Assembly (NCBI GenBank): GCA_947492525.1
Contig: CANLNQ010000003.1
Location: forward strand, 124,001 to 188,000
From: an uncultured Granulosicoccus sp.
GTDB lineage: Bacteria; Pseudomonadota; Gammaproteobacteria; Granulosicoccales; Granulosicoccaceae
Direction: 5' to 3'
DNA: 64,000 nucleotides
Within the stretch, counting starts at the first letter, position 1. Every line of letters begins with the position of its first letter. Positions 11,011 through 20,500 of the stretch are shown piece after piece. Both the position numbers and the translations under genes were made by a program. The notes below the pieces were generated by a model that ran no database searches, was not told the origin of the DNA, and worked only from the letters and a program-made list of their open reading frames with translations.

Positions 11011-11335
11011 GAATACGCCAGGGCAGGTTCGACAACAGGCAATTCAGGAATTCCCGGGCCTATGCCACTGCATCCGGCTTGATCACGGGCAGCCGTGACT
11101 TATCGGCAAGCCAGTGTTGGTTTTCTGCCGGACAAGGTCCTCCTGGCGGCATGCGTGTTCTGCACGTCCACGCTCGGATATCGGCGGCGGGCGAAGATAG
11201 TTGAGCAATCCGCACCCCGCCATCAGGGGGCGGGGTGTGCCAGAAGAGCATGGGCTCTCCCGACAGGCGCTATCATTCAGCTGTGAATTCGTTCACATCC
11301 CGAGCAGAAAGACTCGCTGCGCGGTAGCAGCGCGA
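11011..11335. other. Intergenic region between nspC and the giant adhesin gene
   Basis: This 325-bp stretch holds no convincing gene. It lies downstream of the decarboxylase and upstream of the adhesin gene, both on the minus strand, so it should contain the adhesin promoter. Two inverted repeats are visible: a 6-bp stem with a GCAG loop at 11083-11098, and a GC-rich 9-bp stem at 11213-11237. I could not identify a clear sigma-70 promoter. Confidence 0.6.
11213..11237 (-). terminator. GC-rich hairpin downstream of the decarboxylase gene
   Basis: CACCCCGCC (11213-11221) pairs perfectly with GGCGGGGTG (11229-11237) around a 7-nt loop, about 100 bp past the nspC stop on the minus strand. No T-tract follows on either strand, so it is at best an atypical or Rho-assisted terminator. 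Confidence 0.4.
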
Positions 11336-12502
11336 TCAGGACAATCTCCGACGGAAATCCTCATAGCCGAATTCACGAACAATCTCGAGTTCATCGGTCC
11401 GCGAATCCCAGAGCGCAATGGCGGGCAAGGGGATGCCGTTGAAGGTCGTGGTCTTGACCATCGTGTAATGCGACATATCGTCAAACAGCAGCCGATCGCC
11501 TGTCTGAAGGGGTTCGGAAAAGCTGTAGTCACCGATGACATCGCCTGCCAGGCAGGTCATGCCTCCCAGTCTGTAGGTATGCGCCAGCTCACCGGCTTCG
11601 CCTGAGCCGAGAACAAGGGGCCGATAGGGCATTTCAAGCGTGTCGGGCATGTGACAGGTGGCGGACGTGTCGAGAATGGTCTGTCGAAATTCGGTCTCGG
11701 CAATATCGAGTACTTCACACACAAGCACGCCGGTATGGATGGCCACCGCCTCACCAGGCTCCAGATAGACCTGTACCTGATAGCGCTCGGAAAAATCGCG
11801 AATCAGTTGAATCAGTTCGTCGATCTGATAGCCCGGTTCCGTGATCAGGTGGCCACCACCGAAATTCACCCATTCCATCTGTGGCAATACATCACCGAAC
11901 CCGGCTTCCACTGCCGCCAGCGTACGTGCCAGTGGCGGTACATCCTGTTCGCATAGCGTATGAAAGTGGAGACCACTGATCCCGTCGAGTTCATCCGTGT
12001 CGAACTGGGCACGCGCTATGCCGAGGCGCGAGCCCGGTGCGCAAGGGTCGTAGATGGGGGTTGTGCCCTCGGAATGCTCCGGGTTGATACGCAGGCCGGC
12101 TTTCAAGTCGGGACGACGCTGCTGTTCGCTTTTTACTGCATCACGAAAGCGACGCCATTGATTGAATGAATTGAAGACCAGGTGGTCGGCGATCGGCAGT
12201 AGCTCGCGCATGTCGCCGGGGGAGTAGGCGGCCGAAAACACGTGTACTTCACCGTCATAGTAGTCCCGCCCCAGCCGTGCTTCATGGACGCCACTGGCAC
12301 AGATACCCTGTAGATACTGCGACACCAGTGGGGCCAGATGCCACATGGAAAACGCCTTCAGGGCCGAGAGCACACGGGCGCCACTTTCATCTGCCACGTG
12401 CTTCAGAATGGCCAGATTGGCTTCGATACCCGCGCGGTCAACCACGAAACAGGGCGACGGAACGCGCCGGGCATCGAACTGGTGGAATGGGTTGTCTTTC
12501 AC
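11336..12502 (-). CDS. nspC: Carboxynorspermidine/carboxyspermidine decarboxylase
   Basis: A 388-residue fold-III (alanine racemase-like) PLP decarboxylase. It converts carboxyspermidine or carboxynorspermidine to spermidine or norspermidine. The PLP lysine is K49 in SALKAFSMW. ICASGVHEARLG, FNSFNQW, GLRINPEHSEG, GLHFHTLCEQ and NFGGGH are NspC-family signatures, and the CHMPDTLEMPYRP stretch is typical of the C-terminal half. The start is GTG at 12502. It is the last gene of the speB-speA-dehydrogenase-decarboxylase operon, 81 bp after the dehydrogenase. With agmatinase-derived putrescine as the likely precursor, spermidine is the expected product. This is the alternative to the SpeD/SpeE (decarboxy-SAM) route. 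Confidence 0.93.
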   Translation of the reverse strand: MKDNPFHQFDARRVPSPCFVVDRAGIEANLAILKHVADESGARVLSALKAFSMWHLAPLVSQYLQGICASGVHEARLGRDYYDGEVHVFSAAYSPGDMRELLPIADHLVFNSFNQWRRFRDAVKSEQQRRPDLKAGLRINPEHSEGTTPIYDPCAPGSRLGIARAQFDTDELDGISGLHFHTLCEQDVPPLARTLAAVEAGFGDVLPQMEWVNFGGGHLITEPGYQIDELIQLIRDFSERYQVQVYLEPGEAVAIHTGVLVCEVLDIAETEFRQTILDTSATCHMPDTLEMPYRPLVLGSGEAGELAHTYRLGGMTCLAGDVIGDYSFSEPLQTGDRLLFDDMSHYTMVKTTTFNGIPLPAIALWDSRTDELEIVREFGYEDFRRRLS

Positions 12503-12583
12503 GGTGGCAGGCTCGTCGGGTCAAGTCGTGACTGTCGAGCCGGTTCTCAGGCGAGGCTTGTGAACCGGCTCGACTACGCAGGG

Positions 12584-13780
12584 TCAATCCAGGCTGACAG
12601 TCTCGGGCGTGGTCTCGACCCATGGCAGTCCATACTGGTTCAGATCCGCCATGAAGGGGTCAGGGTCCATCTGTTCGACGTTCCACACACCCGGCTGCAT
12701 CCAGTGACCTTCCAGCATCATCTTGGCGCCTATCATGGCCGGCACCCCGGTGGTGTAGGAGATGGCCTGGGACTGGACTTCAGCGTAACAGGCTTCATGA
12801 TCGCTGATGTTGTAGATATAGTACTGCTTGGGTTTGCCGTCCTTTTCGCCGCGTATCAGGCAGCCAATGCAAGTCTTGCCCTTGGTCAGGGGGCCGAGGC
12901 TGGATGGGTCCGGCAGCAGGGCTTTCAGAAACTGCAGCGGTATGATTTCCTGGCCATTGAATTGCACCGGATCGATACGCGTCATGCCCACATTCTCCAG
13001 TACTTCCAGATGCTTCAGGTAATTGTCCGAGAACGTCATCCAGAAGCGTGCACGCTTGATTTCCGGCAAGTGCTTGGTCAGTGATTCAAGCTCCTCGTGG
13101 TACATCAGATACATGGGCATCTCGCCAATGCCTTCGGGGAAATCGAACACATGTCTTACCGACAACGGGTCGGTTTCCTGCCAGGCACCATTTTCCCAAT
13201 AGCGGCCCTTTGCGGAGACTTCGCGAATATTGATTTCAGGATTGAAATTGGTTGCGAACGGTTGCCCGTGATCACCGGCATTGCAATCGATGATATCCAG
13301 ATAGTCGATACGGTCGAAGTGGTGCTTCTTCGCGTGTGCCGTGAAGATGCCGGTGACGCCGGGATCGAATCCGCAGCCCAGCAAGGCCATGAGGCCTGCT
13401 TCCTTGAACTTGTCCTGGTAGGCCCACTGCCAGTGATACTCGAATTTCGCATCATCGGGTGGCTCGTAGTTGGCGGTATCCATGTAATGCACGCCCGCCT
13501 CGAGGCAGGCGTCCATCAGGTGCAGGTCCTGATAGGGCAAGGCAACGTTGATCAGCAGATCCGGCTTTTCGGCCTTGAGAAACTCGACCATGGCGGGTAC
13601 ATCGTCGGCATCGACGGCTGCCGTCTTGATGGGACGGTCGAGTTGGGCGGCGATGGCATCACATTTCGATACCGTGCGGCTGGCAAGCACGATTTCATGA
13701 AAGACGTCGGCGAGCTGCGCACATTTGTGAGCGACGACCCCGCCGACCCCTCCTGCGCCTATTATTACAACCTTGGACAT
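12584..13780 (-). CDS. Carboxynorspermidine/carboxyspermidine dehydrogenase (saccharopine dehydrogenase family)
   Basis: A 398-residue saccharopine dehydrogenase-like oxidoreductase. The N-terminal Rossmann motif is GAGGVGG (residues 8-14). Members of this family paired with NspC condense L-aspartate semialdehyde with putrescine or diaminopropane using NADPH, giving the carboxylated triamine. The segments NVALPYQDLHLMDACLEAG, GCGFDPGVTGIFTAHA and CNAGDHGQPFATNFNPE are typical of this carboxynorspermidine-synthase group. The ATG at 13780 is preceded by AGGAGTCACC, a good ribosome binding site. It lies between speA and nspC on the same strand. A lysine-degradation saccharopine dehydrogenase is possible by family alone but unlikely given the neighbours. 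Confidence 0.9.
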   Translation of the reverse strand: MSKVVIIGAGGVGGVVAHKCAQLADVFHEIVLASRTVSKCDAIAAQLDRPIKTAAVDADDVPAMVEFLKAEKPDLLINVALPYQDLHLMDACLEAGVHYMDTANYEPPDDAKFEYHWQWAYQDKFKEAGLMALLGCGFDPGVTGIFTAHAKKHHFDRIDYLDIIDCNAGDHGQPFATNFNPEINIREVSAKGRYWENGAWQETDPLSVRHVFDFPEGIGEMPMYLMYHEELESLTKHLPEIKRARFWMTFSDNYLKHLEVLENVGMTRIDPVQFNGQEIIPLQFLKALLPDPSSLGPLTKGKTCIGCLIRGEKDGKPKQYYIYNISDHEACYAEVQSQAISYTTGVPAMIGAKMMLEGHWMQPGVWNVEQMDPDPFMADLNQYGLPWVETTPETVSLD

Positions 13781-13834
13781 GGTGACTCCTGATTGATCGT
13801 TGGGTGTTGTGTGCTGAGAGAAGAACTCCGGCTG

Positions 13835-15817
13835 TCACAGATTCTCATAATAGGTGTAACCGGCCAGACTTTCTGAAAAGCTCTTTACAATGGTGCGCCT
13901 TTCGGCAACCGTCAGATGGCCGGAGCGCACCGCGCGCTCGGCTACATGCCGGAAGGATTCCTGCAGATCAGCGGGCTGGTACTCGACATAGCTCAGTACG
14001 TCGGCAATCGTGTCACCGTGCAGCTCCCGCTCGAAGTGGATCGAACCGTCTTCGCGGACCCGTACGCTGGCAACATTGGTGTCGCCGAACAGATTATGCA
14101 GATCGCCCAGCGTTTCCTGATAGGCCCCAACCAGGAATACACCCAGGAAATAGTCTTCACCCTTGCGTACATGGTGCAGTGGCAGAGTCGGGTGCTGTCC
14201 GCCCGGATCGGCGAAATGATCGATCTTGCCATCGCTGTCACAGGTGATATCGGCGATGAAGGCGGTACGCTCCGGCTTTTCATCCAGCCGGTGTATCGGC
14301 AGGACCGGGAACACCTGGTCGATTGCCCAGGTATCCGGCAATGACTGGAAAATACTGAAATTTCCGTAATAGATATCGGAGGTACTCTCGGACAGATCCT
14401 GCAGTACTGCCGGAATACGCGTGGCCCTGGGTATCTCTTCCTGAATACGAGCGATGATCTGCAAATAGGTGTTATCAGCCAGTGACATTGCCCGCAGCGT
14501 ACAGTATCCACGGCGGAAGCGATCACGCAGCTCTTCGCGATAGAAGTTCGCATCGTTGAAGCATTCCTGCAGATTGTCAGGGCTGACGATATCGCGCACT
14601 TCGATCAATCGTGCAATCTGAGGGTCCTCGGACAGCGCGCTCGGTTCCTCGTCTTCGGCACCGGGTACCTGCCAGTCGCCCTGTTTCTTCAGGACTTCAT
14701 CGGGCAAGGGGTCCGAGTCGGTGACATCGAGGATGTCGAACAGCAGTACGGATGAGTAGGCAACCGTGGCGCGACCGGATTCCGTGATGAGTTCCGGATG
14801 CGGGATCTCCATGGGATCCAGAACTTCCATGATGCTGTCGACGATGTCGGCGCAGTACTCGTTCAGGCGGTAGTTCATGCTGTGCGTCCAGTTGCTCTGG
14901 CTGCCGTCGTAATCAACAGCCAGACCACCGCCCATGTCGATATGACCCATCGGTGCGCCCTCACGAACCAGATCGGCATAATAGCGACAGGCCTCGGTAA
15001 CGCCGGCACGAACGTTCATGATGTTGGGAATCTGCGAGCCGATATGCGCGTGCAACAGCTTCAGGCAATCAAGCATGTCGGCTTCCTTGAGCAGGTCCAC
15101 CACTTCCAGCAGACGCGTGGTCGACAGACCGAAGATGCTGCGATCGCCACTGTCCTCCTGCCAGTGACCGTCCACACGGGTGGAGAGTTTCACGCGCACG
15201 CCGATCAGCGGGCGGATACCGAGAAGGCGGCTCTGCTCGATGATGATGCGTGCCTCTGTGGGATTTTCGACCACGAAGAAGCAGTCGATGCCCAGCTTGC
15301 GCGCATACAGACCCAGCTGAATGAACTCTGCGTCCTTGAAGCCGTTGCAGATGATGGGGCTGGCGTGGCTTTCCAGCGACGCCATCGCGATCAACAGCTC
15401 AGCCTTGCTGCCGGCTTCGAAGCCATGGTTGAAGGCCTTGCCTGCCCGGGCTATCTCCTCGATCACGTGTCGCTGCTGATTGACCTTGATCGGAAACACA
15501 CCGCGATAGCGATTCAGATAGCCGGCTTCCTGCATCGCGTGCGTGAAAGCCTCGTTGATGATCTTGATGCGGTGATCGAGGATATTCTCGATACGCAACA
15601 GAACCGGAGGTTCCAGACCGCGCTCGCGCAGTCCTTCCATGACCGTCAGCAGCGATACTCGTGGTCCGTCGGGATTGTCGGGATCGGTAATGACCACGTG
15701 TCCGTTGTCGCCGACACTGAAATAGCCGGCCCCCCAGTCGTTGATGCCGTAGCGATCGGCCGAATCCTGCACCGTCCAGGCTGGCGCTGCTTCGTTTGCT
15801 GTTGTCTCGTTGCTCAC
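13835..15817 (-). CDS. speA: Biosynthetic arginine decarboxylase
   Basis: A fold-III PLP arginine decarboxylase that makes agmatine from arginine. From GTG at 15817 the protein is 660 residues, close to the SpeA norm of about 630-660. The PLP lysine is K111 in FPIKVNQQ, the N-terminal NDWGAGYFSV is characteristic, and HIDMGGGLAVDYDGS and ITESGRA are the usual PLP-phosphate and active-site regions. The frame stays open upstream to 15868, but the GTG overlaps the TGA of speB (GTGA), which indicates translational coupling and is why I chose it. It supplies agmatine to the upstream agmatinase SpeB, which releases putrescine. Confidence 0.95.
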   Translation of the reverse strand: MSNETTANEAAPAWTVQDSADRYGINDWGAGYFSVGDNGHVVITDPDNPDGPRVSLLTVMEGLRERGLEPPVLLRIENILDHRIKIINEAFTHAMQEAGYLNRYRGVFPIKVNQQRHVIEEIARAGKAFNHGFEAGSKAELLIAMASLESHASPIICNGFKDAEFIQLGLYARKLGIDCFFVVENPTEARIIIEQSRLLGIRPLIGVRVKLSTRVDGHWQEDSGDRSIFGLSTTRLLEVVDLLKEADMLDCLKLLHAHIGSQIPNIMNVRAGVTEACRYYADLVREGAPMGHIDMGGGLAVDYDGSQSNWTHSMNYRLNEYCADIVDSIMEVLDPMEIPHPELITESGRATVAYSSVLLFDILDVTDSDPLPDEVLKKQGDWQVPGAEDEEPSALSEDPQIARLIEVRDIVSPDNLQECFNDANFYREELRDRFRRGYCTLRAMSLADNTYLQIIARIQEEIPRATRIPAVLQDLSESTSDIYYGNFSIFQSLPDTWAIDQVFPVLPIHRLDEKPERTAFIADITCDSDGKIDHFADPGGQHPTLPLHHVRKGEDYFLGVFLVGAYQETLGDLHNLFGDTNVASVRVREDGSIHFERELHGDTIADVLSYVEYQPADLQESFRHVAERAVRSGHLTVAERRTIVKSFSESLAGYTYYENL

Positions 15818-16782
15818 AGTCTGCCGATGCCTCGCTGAACCGCGCCGCGTTGGCTGGCCAATACGCACAGCCAGTCGTGGGCGACGGTCGCTGCTGCCAG
15901 AGCGGTAATCTCTGCATGATCATAGGCGGGTGAAACCTCCACCACATCCATCCCGATCAGATGCAAGGGGCCTAGCCCTCTGATGAATTCAAGCGCTTGC
16001 CAACTGCTCAGGCCGCCCGCAACCGGAGTGCCAGTGCCGGGTGCGTAGGCAGGATCGAGCCCATCGATATCGAATGACAGGTAGACGGGTTGGTCCCCGG
16101 CACGCTCGATAACGACTTTCAGCGTCTCTTCGATGCCGTTGCGGTGGATCCACGGAGAGGTGAGAATCTCGAAACCGGCGTCATGATCGTTGTAGGTACG
16201 CAGGCCGACCTGTGTGGAGCGTGAAGGGTCGACGATGCCATCGGCCACGGCACGCGTGAACATCGTGCCGTGATCCAGCTGCTTGCCATCATCTTCCCAG
16301 GTATCGCAATGCGCATCGAACTGCACCAGGGCGATGGGGCCGTACTTTTCCGCATGCGCCTTCAGCAGAGGGTAGGTAGTGAAGTGATCGCCACCGAAGG
16401 TCAGCATGCGTGCGCCGGAGGCGATGATGTGAGCTGCATGTTCCGCGATGTCGTTGATGACGGTCTCCGGGTGATGCGGGTCCAGCAGGCAATCACCATA
16501 GTCAATCACCGACAGGGTTTCGAAAGGGTCGAAACCGAAAGGGAAGGAGAGCAACTCCGCCAACTGTACCGACGCGGCTCGAATGGCGCGAGGGCCGAGG
16601 CGACAACCCGAGCGGTAGGTGACTGCGCAGTCGTAGGGGATGCCACTGACAACGACGTCAACGCCTTCCAGGTCGCGGCTATAGCGTCTTCTGAGATAGC
16701 TCAAGGCGCCGGCGTAGGCGGCATCGGGCCATCGTTCCTTGTTCGACGTGGCGCGAAATGCCTGATCACCTTCTTTAGTCAT
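15814..16782 (-). CDS. speB: Agmatinase
   Basis: A 322-residue ureohydrolase that splits agmatine into putrescine and urea. The binuclear manganese motifs are GGDHFTTYP, FDAHCDTW and SFDIDGLDPAYAPGTG, and the last motif carries the agmatinase signature. The frame extends to a TTG at 16803, but ATG at 16782 gives the usual N-terminus. It is the first gene of the polyamine operon and its stop overlaps the GTG of speA. The region upstream contains three consecutive hairpins that would lie in a 5' leader if transcription begins beyond them. Confidence 0.94.
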   Translation of the reverse strand: MTKEGDQAFRATSNKERWPDAAYAGALSYLRRRYSRDLEGVDVVVSGIPYDCAVTYRSGCRLGPRAIRAASVQLAELLSFPFGFDPFETLSVIDYGDCLLDPHHPETVINDIAEHAAHIIASGARMLTFGGDHFTTYPLLKAHAEKYGPIALVQFDAHCDTWEDDGKQLDHGTMFTRAVADGIVDPSRSTQVGLRTYNDHDAGFEILTSPWIHRNGIEETLKVVIERAGDQPVYLSFDIDGLDPAYAPGTGTPVAGGLSSWQALEFIRGLGPLHLIGMDVVEVSPAYDHAEITALAAATVAHDWLCVLASQRGAVQRGIGRL

Positions 16783-17149
16783 CGTTGCAGGAATGCTCTT
16801 CAATACGTGGGAACAGGCACGGTCTGGCCTGTCGTCGGGAAAGTCGAATGCGAATCATACGATCAAAGCTGCCACTTCGCACGGCAGTAGAGAATGTATC
16901 GCCTGCGGCGTTGCGCAACCGAGTATCCACGCCTGACAAATCAGGCGTATGACAGGACGGTGTCATACCCTGACAGCGCTGCGGCGTCAGCTCCGGCTTG
17001 ATGGGAGCGGGATTTTACCTGTCTGCGCCATGTATGTCTCATTCAGAAAAAACTGTCTGAAAAAACGCTTGATACCGATGCCCCTGTGGCCGCAAATTCG
17101 CGGTACGGAACATTCCTGGCAACGTGGTGAAAAGTTGAGGTAGAAGCAG
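16783..17149. other. Divergent intergenic region upstream of speB
   Basis: This 367-bp gap separates the polyamine operon (minus) from a small acidic protein gene (plus) and must carry both promoters. It contains three adjacent stem-loops (16930-16990) and a GTTGCGCAAC palindrome near 16910. No coding signal was found. Confidence 0.6.
16930..16990 (-). promoter_or_regulatory. Three consecutive stem-loops in the speB upstream region
   Basis: Reading upward: CGCCTGA/TCAGGCG (16930-16947, loop CAAA), GTATGACA/TGTCATAC (16947-16968, 6-nt loop) and CTGAC/GTCAG (16970-16990). The first two stems are perfect and adjacent. On the minus strand they lie about 150-210 nt before the speB ATG, a suitable place for a cis-acting leader RNA. 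They could also act as a transcription block between the divergent genes. The regulatory role is inference. Confidence 0.4.
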
Positions 17150-17392
17150 ATGGGAAAACGCATGGCAGACAGTTTCGGCGACGATGATTACTTCGCCGAG
17201 CCCAACTACGACAGACTGTCCGATGAACAGCTGGATGAGCTTTACTACTATGGCGAGATCCGAACGCCCAGCAAAAGGAAGAAAGCTGCCCACAAGGCGA
17301 AGATGAAGAAAACAGCCCCCAGGCTGTATTCAGACGACGATGATAGCTGGCTGGATCTCGAATTCGACGATGACGACGATTACATGAATTGA
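17150..17392 (+). CDS. Small acidic protein of unknown function
   Basis: An 80-residue protein that I do not recognise. It begins MGKRMADSFGDDDYFAEP and has a basic centre rich in Lys (about residues 42-54) between two acidic ends; the C-terminus is a run of Asp with aromatic residues (DDDDSW, EFDDDDDYMN). It has no signal peptide or membrane segment. An AGGTAGAAG ribosome binding site precedes the ATG; a second ATG lies four codons later. The charge pattern resembles small nucleic-acid- or ribosome-associated proteins, but that is only an impression. It is transcribed divergently from speB and convergently with pyruvate carboxylase, with hairpins after its stop. Confidence 0.65.
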   Translation: MGKRMADSFGDDDYFAEPNYDRLSDEQLDELYYYGEIRTPSKRKKAAHKAKMKKTAPRLYSDDDDSWLDLEFDDDDDYMN

Positions 17393-17452
17393 ACTGCGTT
17401 CAAGAGCAAGCACGGCGTACTCCGGAATCGTTCTCGAATCAGTTGACCATGC

Positions 17453-17478
17453 GGCACTCCCGACTGCGCGGGAGTGCC
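17453..17478. terminator. Hairpin between the convergent small acidic gene and pyc
   Basis: GGCACTCCCG (17453-17462) and CGGGAGTGCC (17469-17478) form a perfect 10-bp stem with a 6-nt loop, 60 bp past the small gene's stop and just beyond the pyc stop. Placement between convergent genes fits a bidirectional terminator, although no T-tract follows. Confidence 0.6.
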
Positions 17479-17484
17479 GGCACC

Positions 17485-17507
17485 GGCAGGCGATCTAGTC
17501 GCCTGCC
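17485..17507 (-). terminator. Second hairpin straddling the pyc stop codon
   Basis: GGCAGGCGA (17485-17493) pairs perfectly with TCGCCTGCC (17499-17507). The 5-nt loop TCTAG contains the pyc stop codon on the minus strand. Together with the neighbouring hairpin it could protect or terminate the pyc transcript. Confidence 0.5.
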
Positions 17508-20500
17508 ACTATCCGCACCATCAGGTCCTTGGCGTCAATCTGGTCGCCAGCCTTGACAAGCAATTCCTCGACGACACCATCAACCTCACTATAGATGGCT
17601 GTTTCCATCTTCATGGCCTCGATCGACAACAGGATGTCACCTGTTTCAACCGTCTGGCCTGACTTCACATTCACCGTGGATACCACTCCGGGCATGGGCG
17701 CACCGACGTGTTCGGTATTGCCCGGCTCGGCCTTGGGTCGTGCCGTCGCGCCGGCTGCGCCATGCAGTCTGTCGGGGACGGCGATGGAACGTGGTTGGCC
17801 GTTGAGTTCGAAGAACACCCTGACCATGCCCTGTTCGTTCACTTCACCGATGGCCGAACAACGAATGACGAGCGTCTTGCCGCGTTCGATCTCCACGAAT
17901 ATTTCATCGCCAACGTTCAGGCCGTAGAAGTACACGGGGGTCGGCAACACGCTGGTGGGGCCGTACAGACTTTGTGTGGCAGCAAAGTCGGTGAAGACCT
18001 TGGGATACATATTGTATGAAGCCAGCTCATTCTCGGATGGCTGCCGGTTGAGCAGTTCTGTCAGCTTGGCGCGAATGGCATCCAGGTCAGCGGGCTCCAT
18101 TTCTGCGCTGGCTCGGCCTGCGAGAGGTTTTTCGCCCTTGAGCACCTTCTTCTGAATGCCTTCGGGGAAGCCGCCAGGCATCTGGCTGAGTTCACCCCGC
18201 ATCATGGAGACAACCGAATCCGGGAAGGCGATATCCCGGCCCGGTGCTTCAACCTCTTCGATGGTGAGGTCCTGGCTGACCATCATCAGCGCCATGTCGC
18301 CAACCACCTTCGAGGAAGGCGTGACCTTGACCACGTCGCCGAACATCTGATTGACGTCGCTGTAGGCGCGAGCCACTTCGTGCCAGCGCAACTCCAGCCC
18401 CATGGATCGCGCCTGTTCCTTCAGATTGGTGAACTGGCCGCCGGGCATTTCATGCAGATAGACTTCCGAGGCCGGTCCCTTGAGATCGCTCTCGAACGCG
18501 GCGTATTTGTTGCGCACCGCCTCCCAGTAGAAGGATATCTGCTCGATGGTCTCGCGGCTCAAACCGGTATCACGCTCTGTACCGCGCAAGGCTGCCACGA
18601 TGGAACCCAGGCAAGGCTGTGAGGTGTTGCCGGAGAGAGCATCCATGGCGGCATCGATGGCATCCACACCAGCATCCACCGCTGCCAGTACCGTGGCCGC
18701 CGAGATACCCGATGTGTCATGAGTATGAAAGTGCACCGGCAATGAGGTTTCTTCGCGCAGGGCCTTGAACAGCACCGTGGCCGCGGCCGGCTTCATCAGA
18801 CCCGCCATGTCCTTGATGCAGATGATATGTGCGCCAGCCTTTTCAATTTCGCGTGCCATGTCGAGGTAATACTTCAACTGGTACTTCGGACGCGCATCGT
18901 CGAGCATGTCGCCGGTATAGCAGATGGTCGCCTCGCACAGCTTGCCTTCTTCCAGTACCGCATCCATGCTCACGCGCATGTTGTCGACCCAGTTGAAGCA
19001 GTCGAATACGCGGAACAGATCGACGCCGGATTGCGCCGCCTGGCGAATGAAATGCTTGACGACGTTGTCCGGGTAGTTGGTGTATCCGACACCGTTGGCA
19101 CCGCGGAACAGTGCCTGCAGCAGGATGTTCGGTGCACGTTCGCGAATCAGGGCGAGACGCTCCCATGGATCTTCCGTGAGGAATCGCATGCTCACATCGA
19201 ATGTGGCGCCACCCCAGCACTCCAGAGACAGCAACTGCGGCAAGCCTTTCGCATAGGCGTCAGCGATGGCCACGATGTCCTTGGTCCGCATGCGCGTTGC
19301 CAACAGTGACTGGTGCGAGTCGCGCATGGTGGTGTCTGTCACCATGACCTGAGAGTTCTCCCGCAGCCATTTGCTGAAGGCTTCCGGGCCGTGTTCGTCC
19401 AGACGGTTCTTGGTACCCGGGCTGATCGGCTTGTCGAACCAGGGGACTTGAGGGGGCAGGGCATCTGCTCGGGGGCGGGGCCGGTCGCGCGTTTCCGGGT
19501 GGCCATTGACGGTCACGTCGGCAACATAATGCAATAGCTTGGTCGCCCTGTCCTTGCGCCGGACTTGGTCGAACAGCTCAGGCGTCGTATCGATAAACCG
19601 CGTGGTATAGCTGTTATCGAGAAACTTCGGATGTCCGATGACGTTCTCGAGAAAGGTCAGATTGGTGGCAACACCACGAATACGAAACTCGCGCAGGGCA
19701 CGGTCCATGCGCTTGATGACCTCATCGGAGGTCGGCGCCCAGGCGGTGACCTTTTCCAGCAAGGGGTCGTAGAAGCGGTTGATGATTGCGCCGGAGTAGG
19801 CAGTACCACCATCGAGTCGTATGCCGAAACCCGAGGCGCCACGATAGGCGGTGATACGACCGTAGTCCGGTACGAAATTCTGTTCCGGATCTTCGGTGGT
19901 GATACGGCATTGCATGGCATGGCCGTTCAGGCGGATCTCGTCCTGAGGGGGCACGCCGGATTCGGGGGTGCCGATGACCGCGCCTTCCACCAGATGAATC
20001 TGCGCCTTGATGATATCGATGCCCGTGACTTCCTCGGTCACGGTGTGCTCTACCTGAACGCGTGGATTCACTTCGATGAAATAGAACGAACCGGTGTCCA
20101 TGTCCATCAGAAATTCGACGGTACCCGCGCCGATATAGTTGGTGGCGTTGGCAATCTTCAGGGCGTAACCGCTCAGTTCCTGCCGTTGCTCATCGCTGAG
20201 GTAAGGCGCAGGCGCGCGCTCGACCACTTTCTGATTGCGGCGCTGTACCGTGCAATCGCGTTCGAACAGGTGTACCGCGTTGCCGTGCGTGTCACCCAGA
20301 ATCTGTGCCTCGACGTGACGCGCTCGCTCCACCAGCTTTTCCAGGTAGATTTCGTCCTTGCCGAAAGCTGCACGCGCCTCGCGCCGGGCTTCATTGGCTT
20401 CCTTGTCCAGATCCTCTTCGCTGCGAATGGTTCGCATGCCACGTCCACCACCACCCCAGGAGGCCTTCAACATGATCGGATAACCGATTTCCGCCGCCAT

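Noticed and set aside
14798-15838. Plus-strand open frame of 346 codons opposite speA
   Set aside because: It is the antisense shadow of the conserved arginine decarboxylase frame and has no recognisable domain.
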